A DNA stretch of 64,000 bases from Streptomyces sp. NBC_01231 (GTDB lineage Bacteria; Actinomycetota; Actinomycetes; Streptomycetales; Streptomycetaceae): positions 7,006,001 to 7,070,000 of the forward strand of contig CP108521.1 of the NCBI GenBank assembly GCA_035999765.1, read 5' to 3'. Position numbers and translations under genes: made by a program. The number at the start of each line of letters is the position of its first letter. The first letter of the stretch is position 1. The notes beneath the pieces are model-generated. The model made no database searches and was not told where the DNA came from. It saw only the letters and a program-made list of their open reading frames with translations. Positions 25,590-35,772 of the stretch are shown in pieces.

Positions 25590-26030
25590 TCAGTCCTGGG
25601 CGGGGATGTCCAGGGCGGTCCCGTACAGGCGGGACACCCGGATCAGGATCACCACACGCCGGTCGGGCAGCGGCTGCTCGCCGGGGGCCGCCCCGTCGGC
25701 CGGGTCCACTATCTCCGCCTCGCCCTCCGCGACGGCGAACGACCAGACGTCCGCACCGCTGACGTGCAGTGAGGTGTGCGGGTCGCGGCGCAGCCGGCGG
25801 ACCTTGAGGCGGTCGGCGGTGGAGGAGACGCGCAGGACGCGCTCCTCGGCGTTCCAGTCGTAGAGGACGGTCGACAGATGCGGGTGGCCGGTGCTCCTGA
25901 CGCTCGCGAGTACGCCGAACCGCTGCTGCCGCAGCAGCTGGGAGAGCTCCTGGTCGGTGAGCACCCGGGGGGCCGGGCCGTCGTTCTTGGTGGCGCCGGT
26001 GGTGGTCTCGGTGGCGGTGTTCTCGCTCAT
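25590..26030 (-). CDS. Pyridoxamine 5'-phosphate oxidase-family (PPOX, F420/FMN) protein
   Basis: 146 aa with the split-barrel flavin-binding fold. Segments R-F-G-V-L-A-S-V-R-S-T-G-H-P-H-L-S-T-V, K-V-R-R-L-R-R-D-P and Y-G-T-A-L-D are typical of the actinobacterial PPOX class that uses F420 or FMN. The first 20 residues are a Thr/Glu-rich tail. The reaction is unknown; relatives reduce small molecules or protect against oxidative stress. It ends the same minus-strand run as the MFS exporter, 48 bp after it, and may be co-expressed. Confidence 0.82.
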   Translation of the reverse strand: MSENTATETTTGATKNDGPAPRVLTDQELSQLLRQQRFGVLASVRSTGHPHLSTVLYDWNAEERVLRVSSTADRLKVRRLRRDPHTSLHVSGADVWSFAVAEGEAEIVDPADGAAPGEQPLPDRRVVILIRVSRLYGTALDIPAQD

Positions 26031-26078
26031 GGGGATCAGCCTTTCGGTGGTCGGGGTGTGGATGGGGGAGAGGGCGGG

Positions 26079-27572
26079 TCAGACGGCTGCGGCGTGGGCG
26101 GGAACCTGAGGGTCGGCGGCCGGCTCCTTGGCGGCCTGGCGCTCGGGGCGGCGCAGCATCGTGAAGGCGACGGCGAAGGCGATGACGAGGAGCCCCGCGC
26201 CCACCGCGAAGGCGAGCCGGTAGCCGCCGGTCAGCGCCTCGGCCGCCGTCCGGCCATCCGCCGCGAGGCTCTCGGTGCGGGAGGCGGCCAGGGTGGACAG
26301 GACCGCGACGCCCAGGGCCATGCCGATCTGCTGGGTGGTGTTGAACAGGCCGGACGCGAGACCGGCGTCCTCCTCGTTCGCGCCGGACATACCGAGTGTG
26401 GTCAGCGCCGGCAGCGCGAGGCCGAAACCCGCGGCGAGCAGCATGACCGGGAGGAGGTCGACGGCGTAACTGGCCTGCACGGAGACGCGGGCGAGGAGGG
26501 CGAGGACGCCGATGAGGAGCACGATGCCCGCCAGCAGGACGTTGCGCTCACCGAAGCGGGCGTTGAGACGGGCGGAGACTCCCAGGGAGACGGCCCCGAT
26601 GACGGCGGCTGCCGGGAGCATCGCGAGGCCGGTCTCGGCGGCGCCGTATCCGAGCACCTTCTGGAGGTACAGGGCGACGAGGATCTGGAAGGAGAAGAGC
26701 GCGGCGACCATCAGGATCTGGACCAGGTTGGCGGCCAGGACACTGCGCGAGCGGAAGATCCGCAGCGGCATCAGGGGGTTCTTCGCGGTGGCCTGACGGA
26801 CGAGGAACGCGGCGAGCAGTACGGCGGCGAGGGCGCCGAAGCCGAGGGTGCGGCCCGAGGCCCAGCCGTACTCCTCGACCTTGACGACGGTGTAGATGCC
26901 GAGCATCAGACCGGCGGTGACCAGAGCCGCGCCGCATACGTCCGCGCCCGCTCTGAGGCCCACACCGACGTCACCGGGCAGGACGCGTACGGCGATCGCG
27001 AGGACGGCGATGCCGATCGGCAGGTTGATGAAGAAGATCCAGTGCCAGTTGAGCGCGTCGGTGAGTACGCCGCCGAGGACCTGGCCGATGGACGCGCCCG
27101 CGGCGCCGGTGAAGCTGAAGACGGCGATGGCCCTGGCGCGTTCCCCGGGCTCGGTGAACAGCGTCACGAGGATGCCCAGGCCGACGGCGGAGGCCATCGC
27201 GCTGCCGACGCCCTGGAGGAAGCGGGCGACGATCAGTACGGCGGGCGAGGTGGCCACGCCCGCCAACAGCGAGGCGGCGGTGAAGACGGCGGTGCCGGCC
27301 AGGAACATGCGCCTGCGGCCGATCAGGTCGCCGAGCCGGCCGGCCAGCAGGAGCAGGCTGCCGAACGCGATGAGGTAGGCGTTGACGACCCAGCTGAGGC
27401 CGGCGGGGGTGAACCCCAGGTCGTTCTGGATGGCCGGCATCGCCACGGTCACGATGGAACCGTCGAGGATGATCATCAGCATCCCGGTGGCGATGACGCC
27501 GAGGGCGAGTCGGCGTGAGCGCGGGGCGGCGGGAGAAGCGGGCGACGGCGCGTAGTCGGATGCGGCAGACAT
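26079..27572 (-). CDS. MFS drug/proton antiporter (DHA2, EmrB/QacA type)
   Basis: 497 aa with 14 predicted membrane helices. The DHA2 signature motifs are visible: near residues 35-80 I-I-L-D-G-S-I-V-T-V-A-M-P and G-R-L-G-D-L-I-G-R-R-R, and later the motif C region G-A-A-G-A-S-I-G-Q-V-L-G-G. It should export a toxic compound or antibiotic against the proton gradient. A MarR-family gene lies just upstream in the same direction, the usual arrangement for ligand-induced efflux. Its ribosome-binding site lies within a perfect 13-bp hairpin (27575-27609). Confidence 0.9.
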   Translation of the reverse strand: MSAASDYAPSPASPAAPRSRRLALGVIATGMLMIILDGSIVTVAMPAIQNDLGFTPAGLSWVVNAYLIAFGSLLLLAGRLGDLIGRRRMFLAGTAVFTAASLLAGVATSPAVLIVARFLQGVGSAMASAVGLGILVTLFTEPGERARAIAVFSFTGAAGASIGQVLGGVLTDALNWHWIFFINLPIGIAVLAIAVRVLPGDVGVGLRAGADVCGAALVTAGLMLGIYTVVKVEEYGWASGRTLGFGALAAVLLAAFLVRQATAKNPLMPLRIFRSRSVLAANLVQILMVAALFSFQILVALYLQKVLGYGAAETGLAMLPAAAVIGAVSLGVSARLNARFGERNVLLAGIVLLIGVLALLARVSVQASYAVDLLPVMLLAAGFGLALPALTTLGMSGANEEDAGLASGLFNTTQQIGMALGVAVLSTLAASRTESLAADGRTAAEALTGGYRLAFAVGAGLLVIAFAVAFTMLRRPERQAAKEPAADPQVPAHAAAV

Positions 27573-27574
27573 GC

Positions 27575-27609
27575 GGTCTCTCCTGTCAGTTGGGGCGACA
27601 GGAGAGACC
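27575..27609 (-). promoter_or_regulatory. Perfect 13-bp inverted repeat covering the MFS ribosome-binding site
   Basis: GGTCTCTCCTGTC (27575-27587) and GACAGGAGAGACC (27597-27609) flank a 9-base spacer, directly before the MFS ATG (27572). On the minus strand the arm nearest the gene contains AGGAGA, the Shine-Dalgarno. It may be a MarR operator in DNA, or an RNA hairpin that hides the ribosome-binding site, or both. Confidence 0.7.
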
Positions 27610-27672
27610 GTAGCAGATGGTTTTGTTGCAGACTATTTTTTTCGGTCTTACTTTAGGCCGCGCTCCCACCGC

Positions 27673-28158
27673 TCACCTGGACTGGCGCGCCCGGCGGGCG
27701 GTGCGCGGGGCCTCGACGGGGGTTGCCAGACTGTCGTCGACCAGGTGATTCAGGGCCCGCAGGAGAGCCTCCCTGTCCCTGCCGGGAAGGGTGGCCAGGG
27801 CGTCGCGATGCACGCGATCGACGATCTTCTGACTCTGCCCGGCGACGCGGGCGCCCTCGTCGGTGACAGCGATGATCCGGGCCCGCCGGTCCGTACTGGA
27901 AGGGCGGCGCTCGGCCAGACCCGCCTTCTCCAGGGCGTCCACCGTCACCACCATCGTGGTCTTGTCCATGTCGCCGATCTCGGCGAGCTGGATCTGAGTG
28001 CGCTCCTCCTCCAGGGCATGGACGAGCACGCAGTGCATTCGAGCGGTCAGGCCGATCTCGGCGAGGGCGGCGGACATCTTGCTCCGCAGCACGTGACTGG
28101 TGTGGTCGAGGAGGAACGACAAGTCCGGTTCGGTGCGGGCGGGCGTCATGGCGGTCAT
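27673..28158 (-). CDS. MarR-family transcriptional regulator
   Basis: 161 aa with the MarR winged-helix arrangement: long N-terminal dimer helix, Q-L-A-E-I-G-D-M-D-K-T-T-M-V-V-T-V-D-A-L-E-K-A-G-L as recognition region, then the wing [14 protein letters not shown]. Two starts nine bases apart are possible (28158 and 28149); the first has GGCAGG upstream. Its likely job is to repress the MFS exporter downstream, through the inverted repeat at 27575-27609, and perhaps itself. Confidence 0.88.
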   Translation of the reverse strand: MTAMTPARTEPDLSFLLDHTSHVLRSKMSAALAEIGLTARMHCVLVHALEEERTQIQLAEIGDMDKTTMVVTVDALEKAGLAERRPSSTDRRARIIAVTDEGARVAGQSQKIVDRVHRDALATLPGRDREALLRALNHLVDDSLATPVEAPRTARRARQSR

Positions 28159-28326
28159 GCCTGCCAGCGTAGAGCAAATCGATCCGAGGCGGATTATCCA
28201 GAAGAGACCTTGATGCCATCGCTGTAGCCGTCGACGAGGTGTGAGATCGAGGACACGAAGCCACAGGTTGTCAGTGGCGTACGACAGGATGCGCGGGGGC
28301 ACCAACTGTCGTGGGGGCGTGAGGAT

Positions 28327-31173
28327 ATGGCGACGGAACGGACACCGCTGGTCGGCAGAGAGGCGGAACTCGCGCGGCTCGACCGGCTGCTGGCGGAACT
28401 GGTGGGGGACGTGCCCGGCCGCCCGGCGGTGCTGGACGTCGGCGGTGAGGCGGGCATCGGCAAGAGCCGGCTGGTCCACGAGCTGTGCCTGGCCGCGACG
28501 CGGCGCGGGGCGGCGGTGCTGCGCGGCCGGGCGACGGAGTACGAACGTCACATCCCGTTCCAGCCGTTCACCGACGCCTTCTCCGACCTCGCCCCGGAGG
28601 CCGTCGAATCCTTCCCGGAGGCTGCCGAGGTCGCCCCGGTGCTGAGCGGCGCTCCCCGCAGCACGGACCGCTTCCACCTGCACCGGGCCACCGCCGCCCT
28701 GTTGACCCACGCCGCGGCGTCTCCGCTGGTCGTGGTCCTGGACGACATGCACTGGGCGGACGCCGCGTCGCTGGAACTCCTCGACCATCTCGTACGGCAC
28801 CCCGTGCGCGCCCGCGTCCTGCTGGTCCTCGCCCGCCGCGACCGGCAGAGCCCCGCGCTGCTTGCCGCGACCCTCACCCGCGGCACGGAGACCGGCGCGG
28901 TACGGCGGACGGTCCTCGGCCCGCTCGGCGAGCGGGACTGCGTCGAACTGCTCACCCCTGACCTGGCCCGCGACCAGGCCGTACGGCTCTTCACGGCGAG
29001 CGAGGGCAACCCGCTGTACCTGCTGACCCTGCTCCAGGCGCACCGCGAGGGCGCGTCGGTGAGTCGACTGTCCACGACGGGCCTCGGGGCGCTGCTGCTC
29101 GACGAGTTGACCCCGCTGACGCCGTCGCAGGGCCGGCTCGTCCAAGTGGTGGCAGCTCTGGGCGACCACGCCACGCCCGCGCTGCTCGGCCCGGTGACCG
29201 GCCACGAGCCGGGGCAACTGGCCGACGATCTCGCCGTACTGACCCGGCGCGACCTGCTGCGCACCGGCACGCACGGGCGGATCGCGCTGCGTCACCCCGT
29301 GCTGCGCAGCCTCGTCCGCGACGGCACCGACCCCTGGCAGCGCACAGAGATCCACCGGGTCGTCGGCGCCGAACTCGCCCGTACCGGAGCCCCGTTGGCC
29401 GGGCGGGCGCACCACGCCGAGCAGTCGCTGTCCGGCTGGGACCCGCGGGCGGCGGCGGTGCTGGTCGAGGCCGCCGAGCAGGCCGCGCAGACGGCGCCCG
29501 CGAGCAGCGCGCACTGGCTTGAAGTGGTGCTGCGGCAACTTCCGCACACGCCGGAACACGCGGCCAGACGGCGCGAGTTGATGCTGCGGCGGGCCCGGGC
29601 GCTGGGCGTCGGCGGCCGGCTCCGGGAGAGCCGGGACCTGTTGCACCAGGTGATCGCCCTGCCCGACCCGGGCGACGGGACGGGGTCGCGGGCGTCTGCT
29701 GTCGTGCTGTGCGCCGTCATGGAGCGCCACCTGGGGCGTTACTCGGAGGCGGTCGCCCTGCTCCGCCGCGAGTTGCACCGCACTGATCCCGCGCCGTCGC
29801 TCGCCGACCAGGTGGCGCTGGGCCTGGAGCTGGGCTCCTCGGCCCCGCACGACACCTCGTACCCGGCGGTGCGCTCCGAGGTGGCACACACCCTGGAGGT
29901 GGCCCGCTCCCTCGGGGACGAGACGGGGGTGGCGGGTGCGCTGAGCGTCGCGGCGCTGGGGGAGGCGTACGAGGGGGAGACGGCTGCGGCGGACGACTTC
30001 ACCCGCCGGGCGGCGGCCCTCGTGGACTCGCTGCCGGACGGCGATCTGACCGGCCTGTGCGAGCCGCTGGTACGGCTGGCCTGGGCGGAGGCGTTCCTGG
30101 AGCGCTTCGCCGACGCCGAGCGGCACGCCGATCGCGGCCTGGCCATTGCCCGCCGCACCGGCCAGATCTACCTTCTGCCCCACCTTCTCCTGTGCAAGAC
30201 ACACGTGCGCACCCAGACCTGCCGGCTCGCGTCGGCGGTGGAACTGTCCGAGGAGGCCGAGGACATCGCCCGCGGCATCGGCAGTGACGAACTGCTCGCC
30301 TTCGTCCTCGCCACCAGGGCCCACGCCCTGGTCGACGCCTGCCCGCCCGGCGATCCGCGGCCACTGGCCACCGCCGAGGAGGCGGTGGCCGCGGCGGGTC
30401 TGGGCGTCAACTGGTGGGCGTCCATCGCTTGGTGTGTACTCGGCTACGCGGCGCTCATCGCCGGCGATCCGGCTCGTGCCCGGGAGGCGGTCCTGCGTGC
30501 CGGCGGCCCCGGCCTGCGGCGGATGCAGCCCTCCATGCGTCCGCTGTTCCTTGAGGTCCTGGTGACCGCCGCCGTCACCATGGGTGACCTGGACGCGGCG
30601 AAGGACTGGGCCGAGCGGGCCCGCGAGGAGGCCGAGCGGCTCGATCTGCCCGTGCAGCGCGCCTCTGCCCTGCGCAGCGCCGCGCAGATACGCCTCGGTC
30701 TCGGTGACGACAATGCGGCGGCGGACCTGTTCGTGGCGGCGGCCGACGAGAGCGCCCGCAGTGGAGGGGTGTTCTGGGAGGCGTTCTCCCTGCTCTTCGG
30801 CGCCTCCCTGTCGGCGGCGGACCCGGGCGGCTCGCGGCGCGGGCAGGCGGCCTGGCACCGGGGGCGGCGGCTCGCCGTGGCCGGGGGCTGCGGGATGCTG
30901 ACCGGTCTTGCCGACGCGGTTGGCCCGGCGCTGGCCGCCGCCGCTGACGGGCCCGAGCGCCGCCTCGCCGAACTGACCGCCCGCGAACGGGAGATCGCCG
31001 ACCTCGTCGCCGACGGCCTCACCAGCCCGGCGATCGCCGAACGACTCTGCCTGAGCCGCCGCACGGTCGAGACCCACATCTCCCGGGTCTACCGCAAGAC
31101 GGGAGTCTCATCGCGGGCAGCTCTGGCGGGCCTGATGGCGGGGCGCACGCCGAGGCCTGCCTCGGGAGGATGA
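28327..31173 (+). CDS. LAL-family (large ATP-binding LuxR-type) regulator
   Basis: 948 aa. An N-terminal AAA-type ATPase shows Walker A G-G-E-A-G-I-G-K-S-R-L near residue 40 and Walker B L-V-V-V-L-D-D-M-H-W-A-D near 140. A long central TPR-like helical region follows, and a C-terminal LuxR helix-turn-helix: L-T-A-R-E-R-E-I-A-D-L-V-A-D-G, then R-R-T-V-E-T-H-I-S. LAL proteins activate antibiotic clusters or sugar operons; none is in the window, so its target is unknown. It is divergent from the MarR gene across 168 bp. No TTA codon was found. Confidence 0.92.
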   Translation: MATERTPLVGREAELARLDRLLAELVGDVPGRPAVLDVGGEAGIGKSRLVHELCLAATRRGAAVLRGRATEYERHIPFQPFTDAFSDLAPEAVESFPEAAEVAPVLSGAPRSTDRFHLHRATAALLTHAAASPLVVVLDDMHWADAASLELLDHLVRHPVRARVLLVLARRDRQSPALLAATLTRGTETGAVRRTVLGPLGERDCVELLTPDLARDQAVRLFTASEGNPLYLLTLLQAHREGASVSRLSTTGLGALLLDELTPLTPSQGRLVQVVAALGDHATPALLGPVTGHEPGQLADDLAVLTRRDLLRTGTHGRIALRHPVLRSLVRDGTDPWQRTEIHRVVGAELARTGAPLAGRAHHAEQSLSGWDPRAAAVLVEAAEQAAQTAPASSAHWLEVVLRQLPHTPEHAARRRELMLRRARALGVGGRLRESRDLLHQVIALPDPGDGTGSRASAVVLCAVMERHLGRYSEAVALLRRELHRTDPAPSLADQVALGLELGSSAPHDTSYPAVRSEVAHTLEVARSLGDETGVAGALSVAALGEAYEGETAAADDFTRRAAALVDSLPDGDLTGLCEPLVRLAWAEAFLERFADAERHADRGLAIARRTGQIYLLPHLLLCKTHVRTQTCRLASAVELSEEAEDIARGIGSDELLAFVLATRAHALVDACPPGDPRPLATAEEAVAAAGLGVNWWASIAWCVLGYAALIAGDPARAREAVLRAGGPGLRRMQPSMRPLFLEVLVTAAVTMGDLDAAKDWAERAREEAERLDLPVQRASALRSAAQIRLGLGDDNAAADLFVAAADESARSGGVFWEAFSLLFGASLSAADPGGSRRGQAAWHRGRRLAVAGGCGMLTGLADAVGPALAAAADGPERRLAELTAREREIADLVADGLTSPAIAERLCLSRRTVETHISRVYRKTGVSSRAALAGLMAGRTPRPASGG

Positions 31174-31366
31174 GCCACGCACGGTTCGAGCCGCGGATAC
31201 CGGGGGTCCTGTGCATCAGCCACACGTCACAAGTCAGCAAGCCATGAGGCGGGACTCCCATCGCGTCGACGCCATCCTCCGCCTTGCAGCTCGACGCACC
31301 AGGCCCTGCTCGCCTGCGTCGATGAGGCGCCGTCGATTTCCTGCTACCTGATCCGCCGGACAGGCC

Positions 31367-32734
31367 CTAGCACTCGATGATGTTCACCGCGAGCCCGCCC
31401 CGGGCCGTCTCCTTGTACTTGACGCTCATGTCCGCGCCGGTGTCCTTCATCGTCTTGATGACCTTGTCGAGGGACACCTTGTGGGAGCCATCCCCGCGCA
31501 TCGCCATGCGGGCGGCCGTGACCGCCTTCGCCGCGGCCATGCCGTTGCGTTCGATGCAGGGGATCTGGACCAGGCCGCCGACCGGGTCACAGGTCAGGCC
31601 GAGATTGTGTTCCATGCCGATCTCGGCGGCGTTCTCGACCTGTTCCGGAGATCCGCCGAGCACCTCCGCGAGCGCACCCGCCGCCATCGAGCAGGCCGAG
31701 CCGACCTCGCCCTGGCAGCCGACCTCGGCGCCGGAGATGGACGCGTTCTCCTTGAAGAGCATGCCGATCGCCCCGGCGGCCAGCAGGAAGCGGACCACTC
31801 CGTCCTCGTCGGCGCCCGGCACGAAGTTGATGTAGTAGTGCAGGACGGCGGGGATGATCCCCGCGGCCCCGTTGGTGGGCGCGGTCACCACCCGTCCGCC
31901 CGCCGCGTTCTCCTCGTTCACGGCCATCGCATAGAGCGTGATCCACTCCATCGCGCGCGCCAACGGGTCGCCCTCCGAGCGCAGTTGGCGGGCGGAGACG
32001 GCCGCGCGGCGACGGACCTTCAGGCCGCCCGGGAGGATGCCCTCGCGGGACATGCCGCGCGACACGCACGCCTGCATCACCCGCCAGATCGCCAGCAGTC
32101 CCTCGCGGATCTCCTCGTCGGTGCGCCAGGCCCGCTCGTTCTCCAGCATCAGCGCGGAGATCGACAGGCCCGTCTCCTTCGTCAGGCGCAGCAGCTCGTC
32201 GCCCGTACGGAAGGGGTACTTGAGGACCGTGTCGTCGAGCTTGATGCGGTCCGCGCCCATCGCGTCCTCGTCCACGACGAAGCCGCCGCCGACCGAGTAG
32301 TACGTCTTCGACAGCACCTGCGAGCCCGCCGCGTCGTAGGCCCACAGGGTCATGCCGTTCGCGTGGTGGGGGAGGGTCTTGCGGCGGTGCAGGACCAGGT
32401 CGTCGTCGTAGGAGAAGGGGATCTCGTGCTCGCCGAGCAGGCTGATGCGGCCCGTCTCCCTGATCCGTGTCACCCGGTCGTCCGCCGACTCCACGTCCAC
32501 CGTGCGCGGCGAGTCGCCCTCCAGGCCGAGCAGCACCGCCTTGGGCGTGCCGTGGCCGTGCCCGGTCGCGCCCAGGGAGCCGTACAACTCGGTGCGCACC
32601 GAGGCGACCTGCTCCAGCAGGCCCTCGTTGCGCAACCGGCGGGCGAACATGCGCGCCGCGCGCATCGGGCCGACCGTGTGGGAGCTGGACGGGCCTATGC
32701 CGATCGAGAACAGGTCGAAGACCGAAATGGCCAC
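31367..32734 (-). CDS. sdaA: L-serine ammonia-lyase (single-chain, iron-sulfur)
   Basis: 455 aa. It deaminates L-serine to pyruvate and ammonia. The beta domain (residues 1-160, beginning with S-S-S-H-T-V-G-P-M) and the alpha domain are fused, as usual in actinobacteria. The iron-sulfur Cys residues lie in [11 protein letters not shown] and L-T-C-D-P-V-G-G with P-C-I-E-R-N. It is the last gene of gcvT-gcvH-glyA-sdaA, 74 bp after glyA, so serine made from glycine by GlyA can be drained to pyruvate. The stop (31369-31367) touches a sequence resembling an IS end. Confidence 0.95.
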   Translation of the reverse strand: MAISVFDLFSIGIGPSSSHTVGPMRAARMFARRLRNEGLLEQVASVRTELYGSLGATGHGHGTPKAVLLGLEGDSPRTVDVESADDRVTRIRETGRISLLGEHEIPFSYDDDLVLHRRKTLPHHANGMTLWAYDAAGSQVLSKTYYSVGGGFVVDEDAMGADRIKLDDTVLKYPFRTGDELLRLTKETGLSISALMLENERAWRTDEEIREGLLAIWRVMQACVSRGMSREGILPGGLKVRRRAAVSARQLRSEGDPLARAMEWITLYAMAVNEENAAGGRVVTAPTNGAAGIIPAVLHYYINFVPGADEDGVVRFLLAAGAIGMLFKENASISGAEVGCQGEVGSACSMAAGALAEVLGGSPEQVENAAEIGMEHNLGLTCDPVGGLVQIPCIERNGMAAAKAVTAARMAMRGDGSHKVSLDKVIKTMKDTGADMSVKYKETARGGLAVNIIEC

Positions 32735-32808
32735 GGTGACTCCTCCGTACGGGGTGGTGCGGGGTGCCGCACACGCCTCTCAGTGTGCGCGGCACCCGGG
32801 AAAAGGAA

Positions 32809-34089
32809 CTACTTGCCCAGACCGGGATACAGCGGGTGCTTGTCGGCGAGGGCTTCGACCCGGGCCTTCAGCGTCTCCACCGCGGACCCCTCGAAGGGCG
32901 CGGGCGCCTTCAGGGTCTCGGCGATGACGTCCGCGACCTCGGCGAAGTCCTCGGTCGTGAAGCCGCGGGTGGCGAGGGCGGGCGTACCGATCCGCAGGCC
33001 CGAGGTGACCATCGGCGGACGCGGGTCGTCGGGGACGGCGTTGCGGTTGACCGTGATGCCGACCTCGTGGAGCCGGTCCTCGGCCTGCCGGCCGTCCAGC
33101 TCGGACTCGCGCAGGTCCACCAGGATCAGATGCACGTCGGTGCCGCCGGACAGCACGTTCACACCGGCCGCGCGGGCATCCGGCGCGGTGAGGCGCTCGG
33201 CGAGGATCCGCGCGCCGTCGACCGTGCGGCGCTGGCGCTCCTTGAAGTCCTCGCTCGCGGCGACCTTGAAGGACACCGCCTTGGCCGCGATCACGTGCTC
33301 CAGGGGGCCGCCCTGGAAGCCCGGGAAGACGGACGAGTTCAGCTTCTTCGCGAACTCCTTCTTCGCGAGGATGATGCCGCCGCGCGGGCCGCCCAGCGTC
33401 TTGTGGGTGGTGGAGGTGACGACGTCCGCGTACTCCACCGGGTTGGGGTGCAGACCGGCCGCGACCAGACCCGCGAAGTGCGCCATGTCCACCCACAGAT
33501 GGGCCTCGACCTCGTCGGCGATCCGGCGGAACTCGGCGAAGTCCAGCTGCCGCGGATACGCCGACCAGCCCGCGATGATCACCTTGGGCCGGTGCTCCTT
33601 GGCGAGCCGCTCCAGCTCGGCCATGTCGACCAGGCCGGTGGCGGCGTCCACGTGGTAGGCGACCACGTCGAACTGCTTGCCGGAGAAGTTCAGCCGCATC
33701 CCGTGGGTCAGGTGGCCGCCGTGCGCCAGGTCCAGGCCGAGGATGGTGTCACCGGGCTGGGCCAGCGCGAACAGGGCGGCCTGGTTGGCCGAAGCGCCCG
33801 AGTGGGGCTGCACGTTGGCGTACTCGGCGCCGAACAGCTCCTTGACCCGGTCGATGGCGATCTGCTCGGTGACGTCGACGTGCTCGCAGCCGCCGTAGTA
33901 ACGGCGCCCCGGGTAGCCCTCGGCGTACTTGTTGGTCAGGACGGAACCCTGCGCCTCCAGCACCGCGAGGGGCGCGAAGTTCTCGGAGGCGATCATCTCC
34001 AGGGTGGACTGCTGGCGGACCAGCTCGGCGTCGACGGCGGCGGCGACCTCGGGGTCGAGCTCGTGCAGGGGCGTGTTCAGAACGGACAT
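32809..34089 (-). CDS. glyA: Serine hydroxymethyltransferase
   Basis: 426 aa, PLP enzyme interconverting serine and glycine with methylene-tetrahydrofolate. The PLP lysine lies in [15 protein letters not shown], and other landmarks are [15 protein letters not shown] and S-G-A-S-A-N. Full length. With the glycine-cleavage T and H proteins upstream, it condenses one-carbon units with glycine to serine. It may be a second, catabolic copy, because it sits in a glycine-induced operon rather than alone; a housekeeping copy elsewhere would be expected. Confidence 0.96.
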   Translation of the reverse strand: MSVLNTPLHELDPEVAAAVDAELVRQQSTLEMIASENFAPLAVLEAQGSVLTNKYAEGYPGRRYYGGCEHVDVTEQIAIDRVKELFGAEYANVQPHSGASANQAALFALAQPGDTILGLDLAHGGHLTHGMRLNFSGKQFDVVAYHVDAATGLVDMAELERLAKEHRPKVIIAGWSAYPRQLDFAEFRRIADEVEAHLWVDMAHFAGLVAAGLHPNPVEYADVVTSTTHKTLGGPRGGIILAKKEFAKKLNSSVFPGFQGGPLEHVIAAKAVSFKVAASEDFKERQRRTVDGARILAERLTAPDARAAGVNVLSGGTDVHLILVDLRESELDGRQAEDRLHEVGITVNRNAVPDDPRPPMVTSGLRIGTPALATRGFTTEDFAEVADVIAETLKAPAPFEGSAVETLKARVEALADKHPLYPGLGK

Positions 34090-34104
34090 GGGGTGTACGA
34101 CTCC

Positions 34105-34482
34105 TCAGCCGGCGGAAAAGGCGGTGTACTCGTCGGCGGAGAGCAGGTCGGCCGGCTCCTCCGCGACGCGTACCTTGAACAGCCAGCCGCCCTCGAAGGG
34201 GGCGGAGTTCACCAGCGACGGGTCGTTGACCACGTCCTCGTTGACCTCGGTGACCTCACCGTTGACGGGGGAGTACAGGTCGCTGACCGACTTGGTCGAC
34301 TCCAGCTCGCCGCAGGTCTCGCCCGCGGTCACACCGGCACCGACCTCCGGGAGCTGCACGAAGACGACGTCACCGAGCGCGTTGGCCGCGTGCTCCGTGA
34401 TGCCGACCGTCGAGACGCCGTTCTCGGCGCCCGACAGCCACTCGTGCTCCTTGCTGTAGCGCAGCTGCTGGGGGTTGCTCAT
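34105..34482 (-). CDS. gcvH: Glycine cleavage system H protein
   Basis: 125 aa lipoyl carrier that shuttles the aminomethyl group between the P, T and L proteins. The lipoylated Lys is in [17 protein letters not shown], and the conserved start H-E-W-L is present. It lies 15 bp before glyA and 110 bp after gcvT in the same operon. The P protein (decarboxylase) and the L protein are not in the window and must be supplied from elsewhere. Confidence 0.96.
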   Translation of the reverse strand: MSNPQQLRYSKEHEWLSGAENGVSTVGITEHAANALGDVVFVQLPEVGAGVTAGETCGELESTKSVSDLYSPVNGEVTEVNEDVVNDPSLVNSAPFEGGWLFKVRVAEEPADLLSADEYTAFSAG

Positions 34483-34592
34483 GGCCTGAATTCTCCTGTA
34501 CGCGGGGGAGTGCTGATGAAGGGGGGACTGCTGGAAACGTACGTGAGCAGCGGAAAGTGCGCAGGGTCACGCACGCCGACTGCTTCCGGCCG

Positions 34593-35726
34593 CTACTTCT
34601 GACGCTTGTAGAACGGCAACGCCACGACCTCGTACGGCTCGTGACTGCCCCGGATGTCCACTCCGACACCGGTCGTGCCCGGTGCCGCGTGCGCCGCGTC
34701 GACGTACGCCATCGCGATCGGCTTGCCCAGCGTGGGGGAGGGGGCGCCGGAGGTGACCTCGCCGACGACCCGGCCGTCCGCGACGACGGCGTATCCGGCG
34801 CGCGGGACCCGGCGGCCCTCGGCGACCAGGCCGACGAGGACCCGCGGGGGGTTCTGCTCCGAACGGGTGGCGGCCTCCTGGAGGGCCTCGCGGCCCACGA
34901 AGTCGCCCTCCTTCTCGAACTTCACGACCCGGCCGAGGCCGGCGTCGAAGGGCGTCAACGACGTGGAGAGCTCATGCCCGTACAGCGGCATGCCCGCCTC
35001 CAGGCGCAGCGTGTCCCGGCAGGACAGTCCGCAGGGGACCAGGCCGACGCCCTCGCCGGCCTTGGTCAGGGCCTGCCACAGCTCGACCGCGTGCTCAGGC
35101 TTCACGAACAGTTCGAAGCCGTCCTCGCCGGTGTAGCCGGTGCGGGCGATGAGAGCGGGGACCCCGGCGACGGTGCCGGGCAGGCCGGCGTAGTACTTCA
35201 GGCCGTCGAGGTCGGCGTCGGTGAGGGACGTCAGGACACCGGCGGACTGCGGACCCTGTACGGCGATCAGCGCGTACGCGTCCCGGTCGTCGCGCACCTC
35301 GACGTCGAAGCCGGCCGCACGCTCGGTCAACGCGTCCAGCACCACCTGGGCGTTGGAGGCGTTGGCGACGACCATGTAGTGAGCGGACCCGGCCTCCGTC
35401 TCGGCGAGCCGGTACACGATCAGGTCGTCCAGGATGCCGCCGTCACTCCGGCAGATCATGGTGTAGCGGGCGCGGCCGGTACCGACGGACGCGATGTTGC
35501 CGACCAGCGCGTGGTTCAGGAAGGAAGCCGCCTGCGGCCCGGTGACCGTGATCTCGCCCATGTGCGAGAGGTCGAAGAGCCCGGCACGGGTGCGCACGGC
35601 GGTGTGTTCGTCGCGCTCGGAGCCGTAGCGCAGGGGCATGTCCCAGCCGGCGAAGTCGGTCATGGTCGCGCCCAGTGAACGATGCAGGGCGTCGAGCGCG
35701 GTGTGACGGGGTGCGGTACTGCTCAT
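34593..35726 (-). CDS. gcvT: Glycine cleavage system aminomethyltransferase (T protein)
   Basis: 377 aa; transfers the methylene carbon from the H-protein-bound intermediate to tetrahydrofolate, releasing ammonia. Family landmarks: [11 protein letters not shown] near the start, [19 protein letters not shown] and [18 protein letters not shown] 35726 is chosen; an in-frame start 54 bp upstream would reach the riboswitch end and has no conserved sequence. First gene of the operon, 46 bp after a tandem glycine riboswitch. Confidence 0.95.
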   Translation of the reverse strand: MSSTAPRHTALDALHRSLGATMTDFAGWDMPLRYGSERDEHTAVRTRAGLFDLSHMGEITVTGPQAASFLNHALVGNIASVGTGRARYTMICRSDGGILDDLIVYRLAETEAGSAHYMVVANASNAQVVLDALTERAAGFDVEVRDDRDAYALIAVQGPQSAGVLTSLTDADLDGLKYYAGLPGTVAGVPALIARTGYTGEDGFELFVKPEHAVELWQALTKAGEGVGLVPCGLSCRDTLRLEAGMPLYGHELSTSLTPFDAGLGRVVKFEKEGDFVGREALQEAATRSEQNPPRVLVGLVAEGRRVPRAGYAVVADGRVVGEVTSGAPSPTLGKPIAMAYVDAAHAAPGTTGVGVDIRGSHEPYEVVALPFYKRQK

Positions 35727-35772
35727 CGGACGGTCGTCTCCCAAGGCATGACGGCGAGGTCGTTCCTCCCCA

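Noticed and set aside
28159..31077. Minus-strand open frame extending the MarR gene by almost 1000 codons
   Set aside because: It is the antisense of the LAL regulator. The MarR fold starts near 28158 with its own ATG and Shine-Dalgarno-like GGCAGG.
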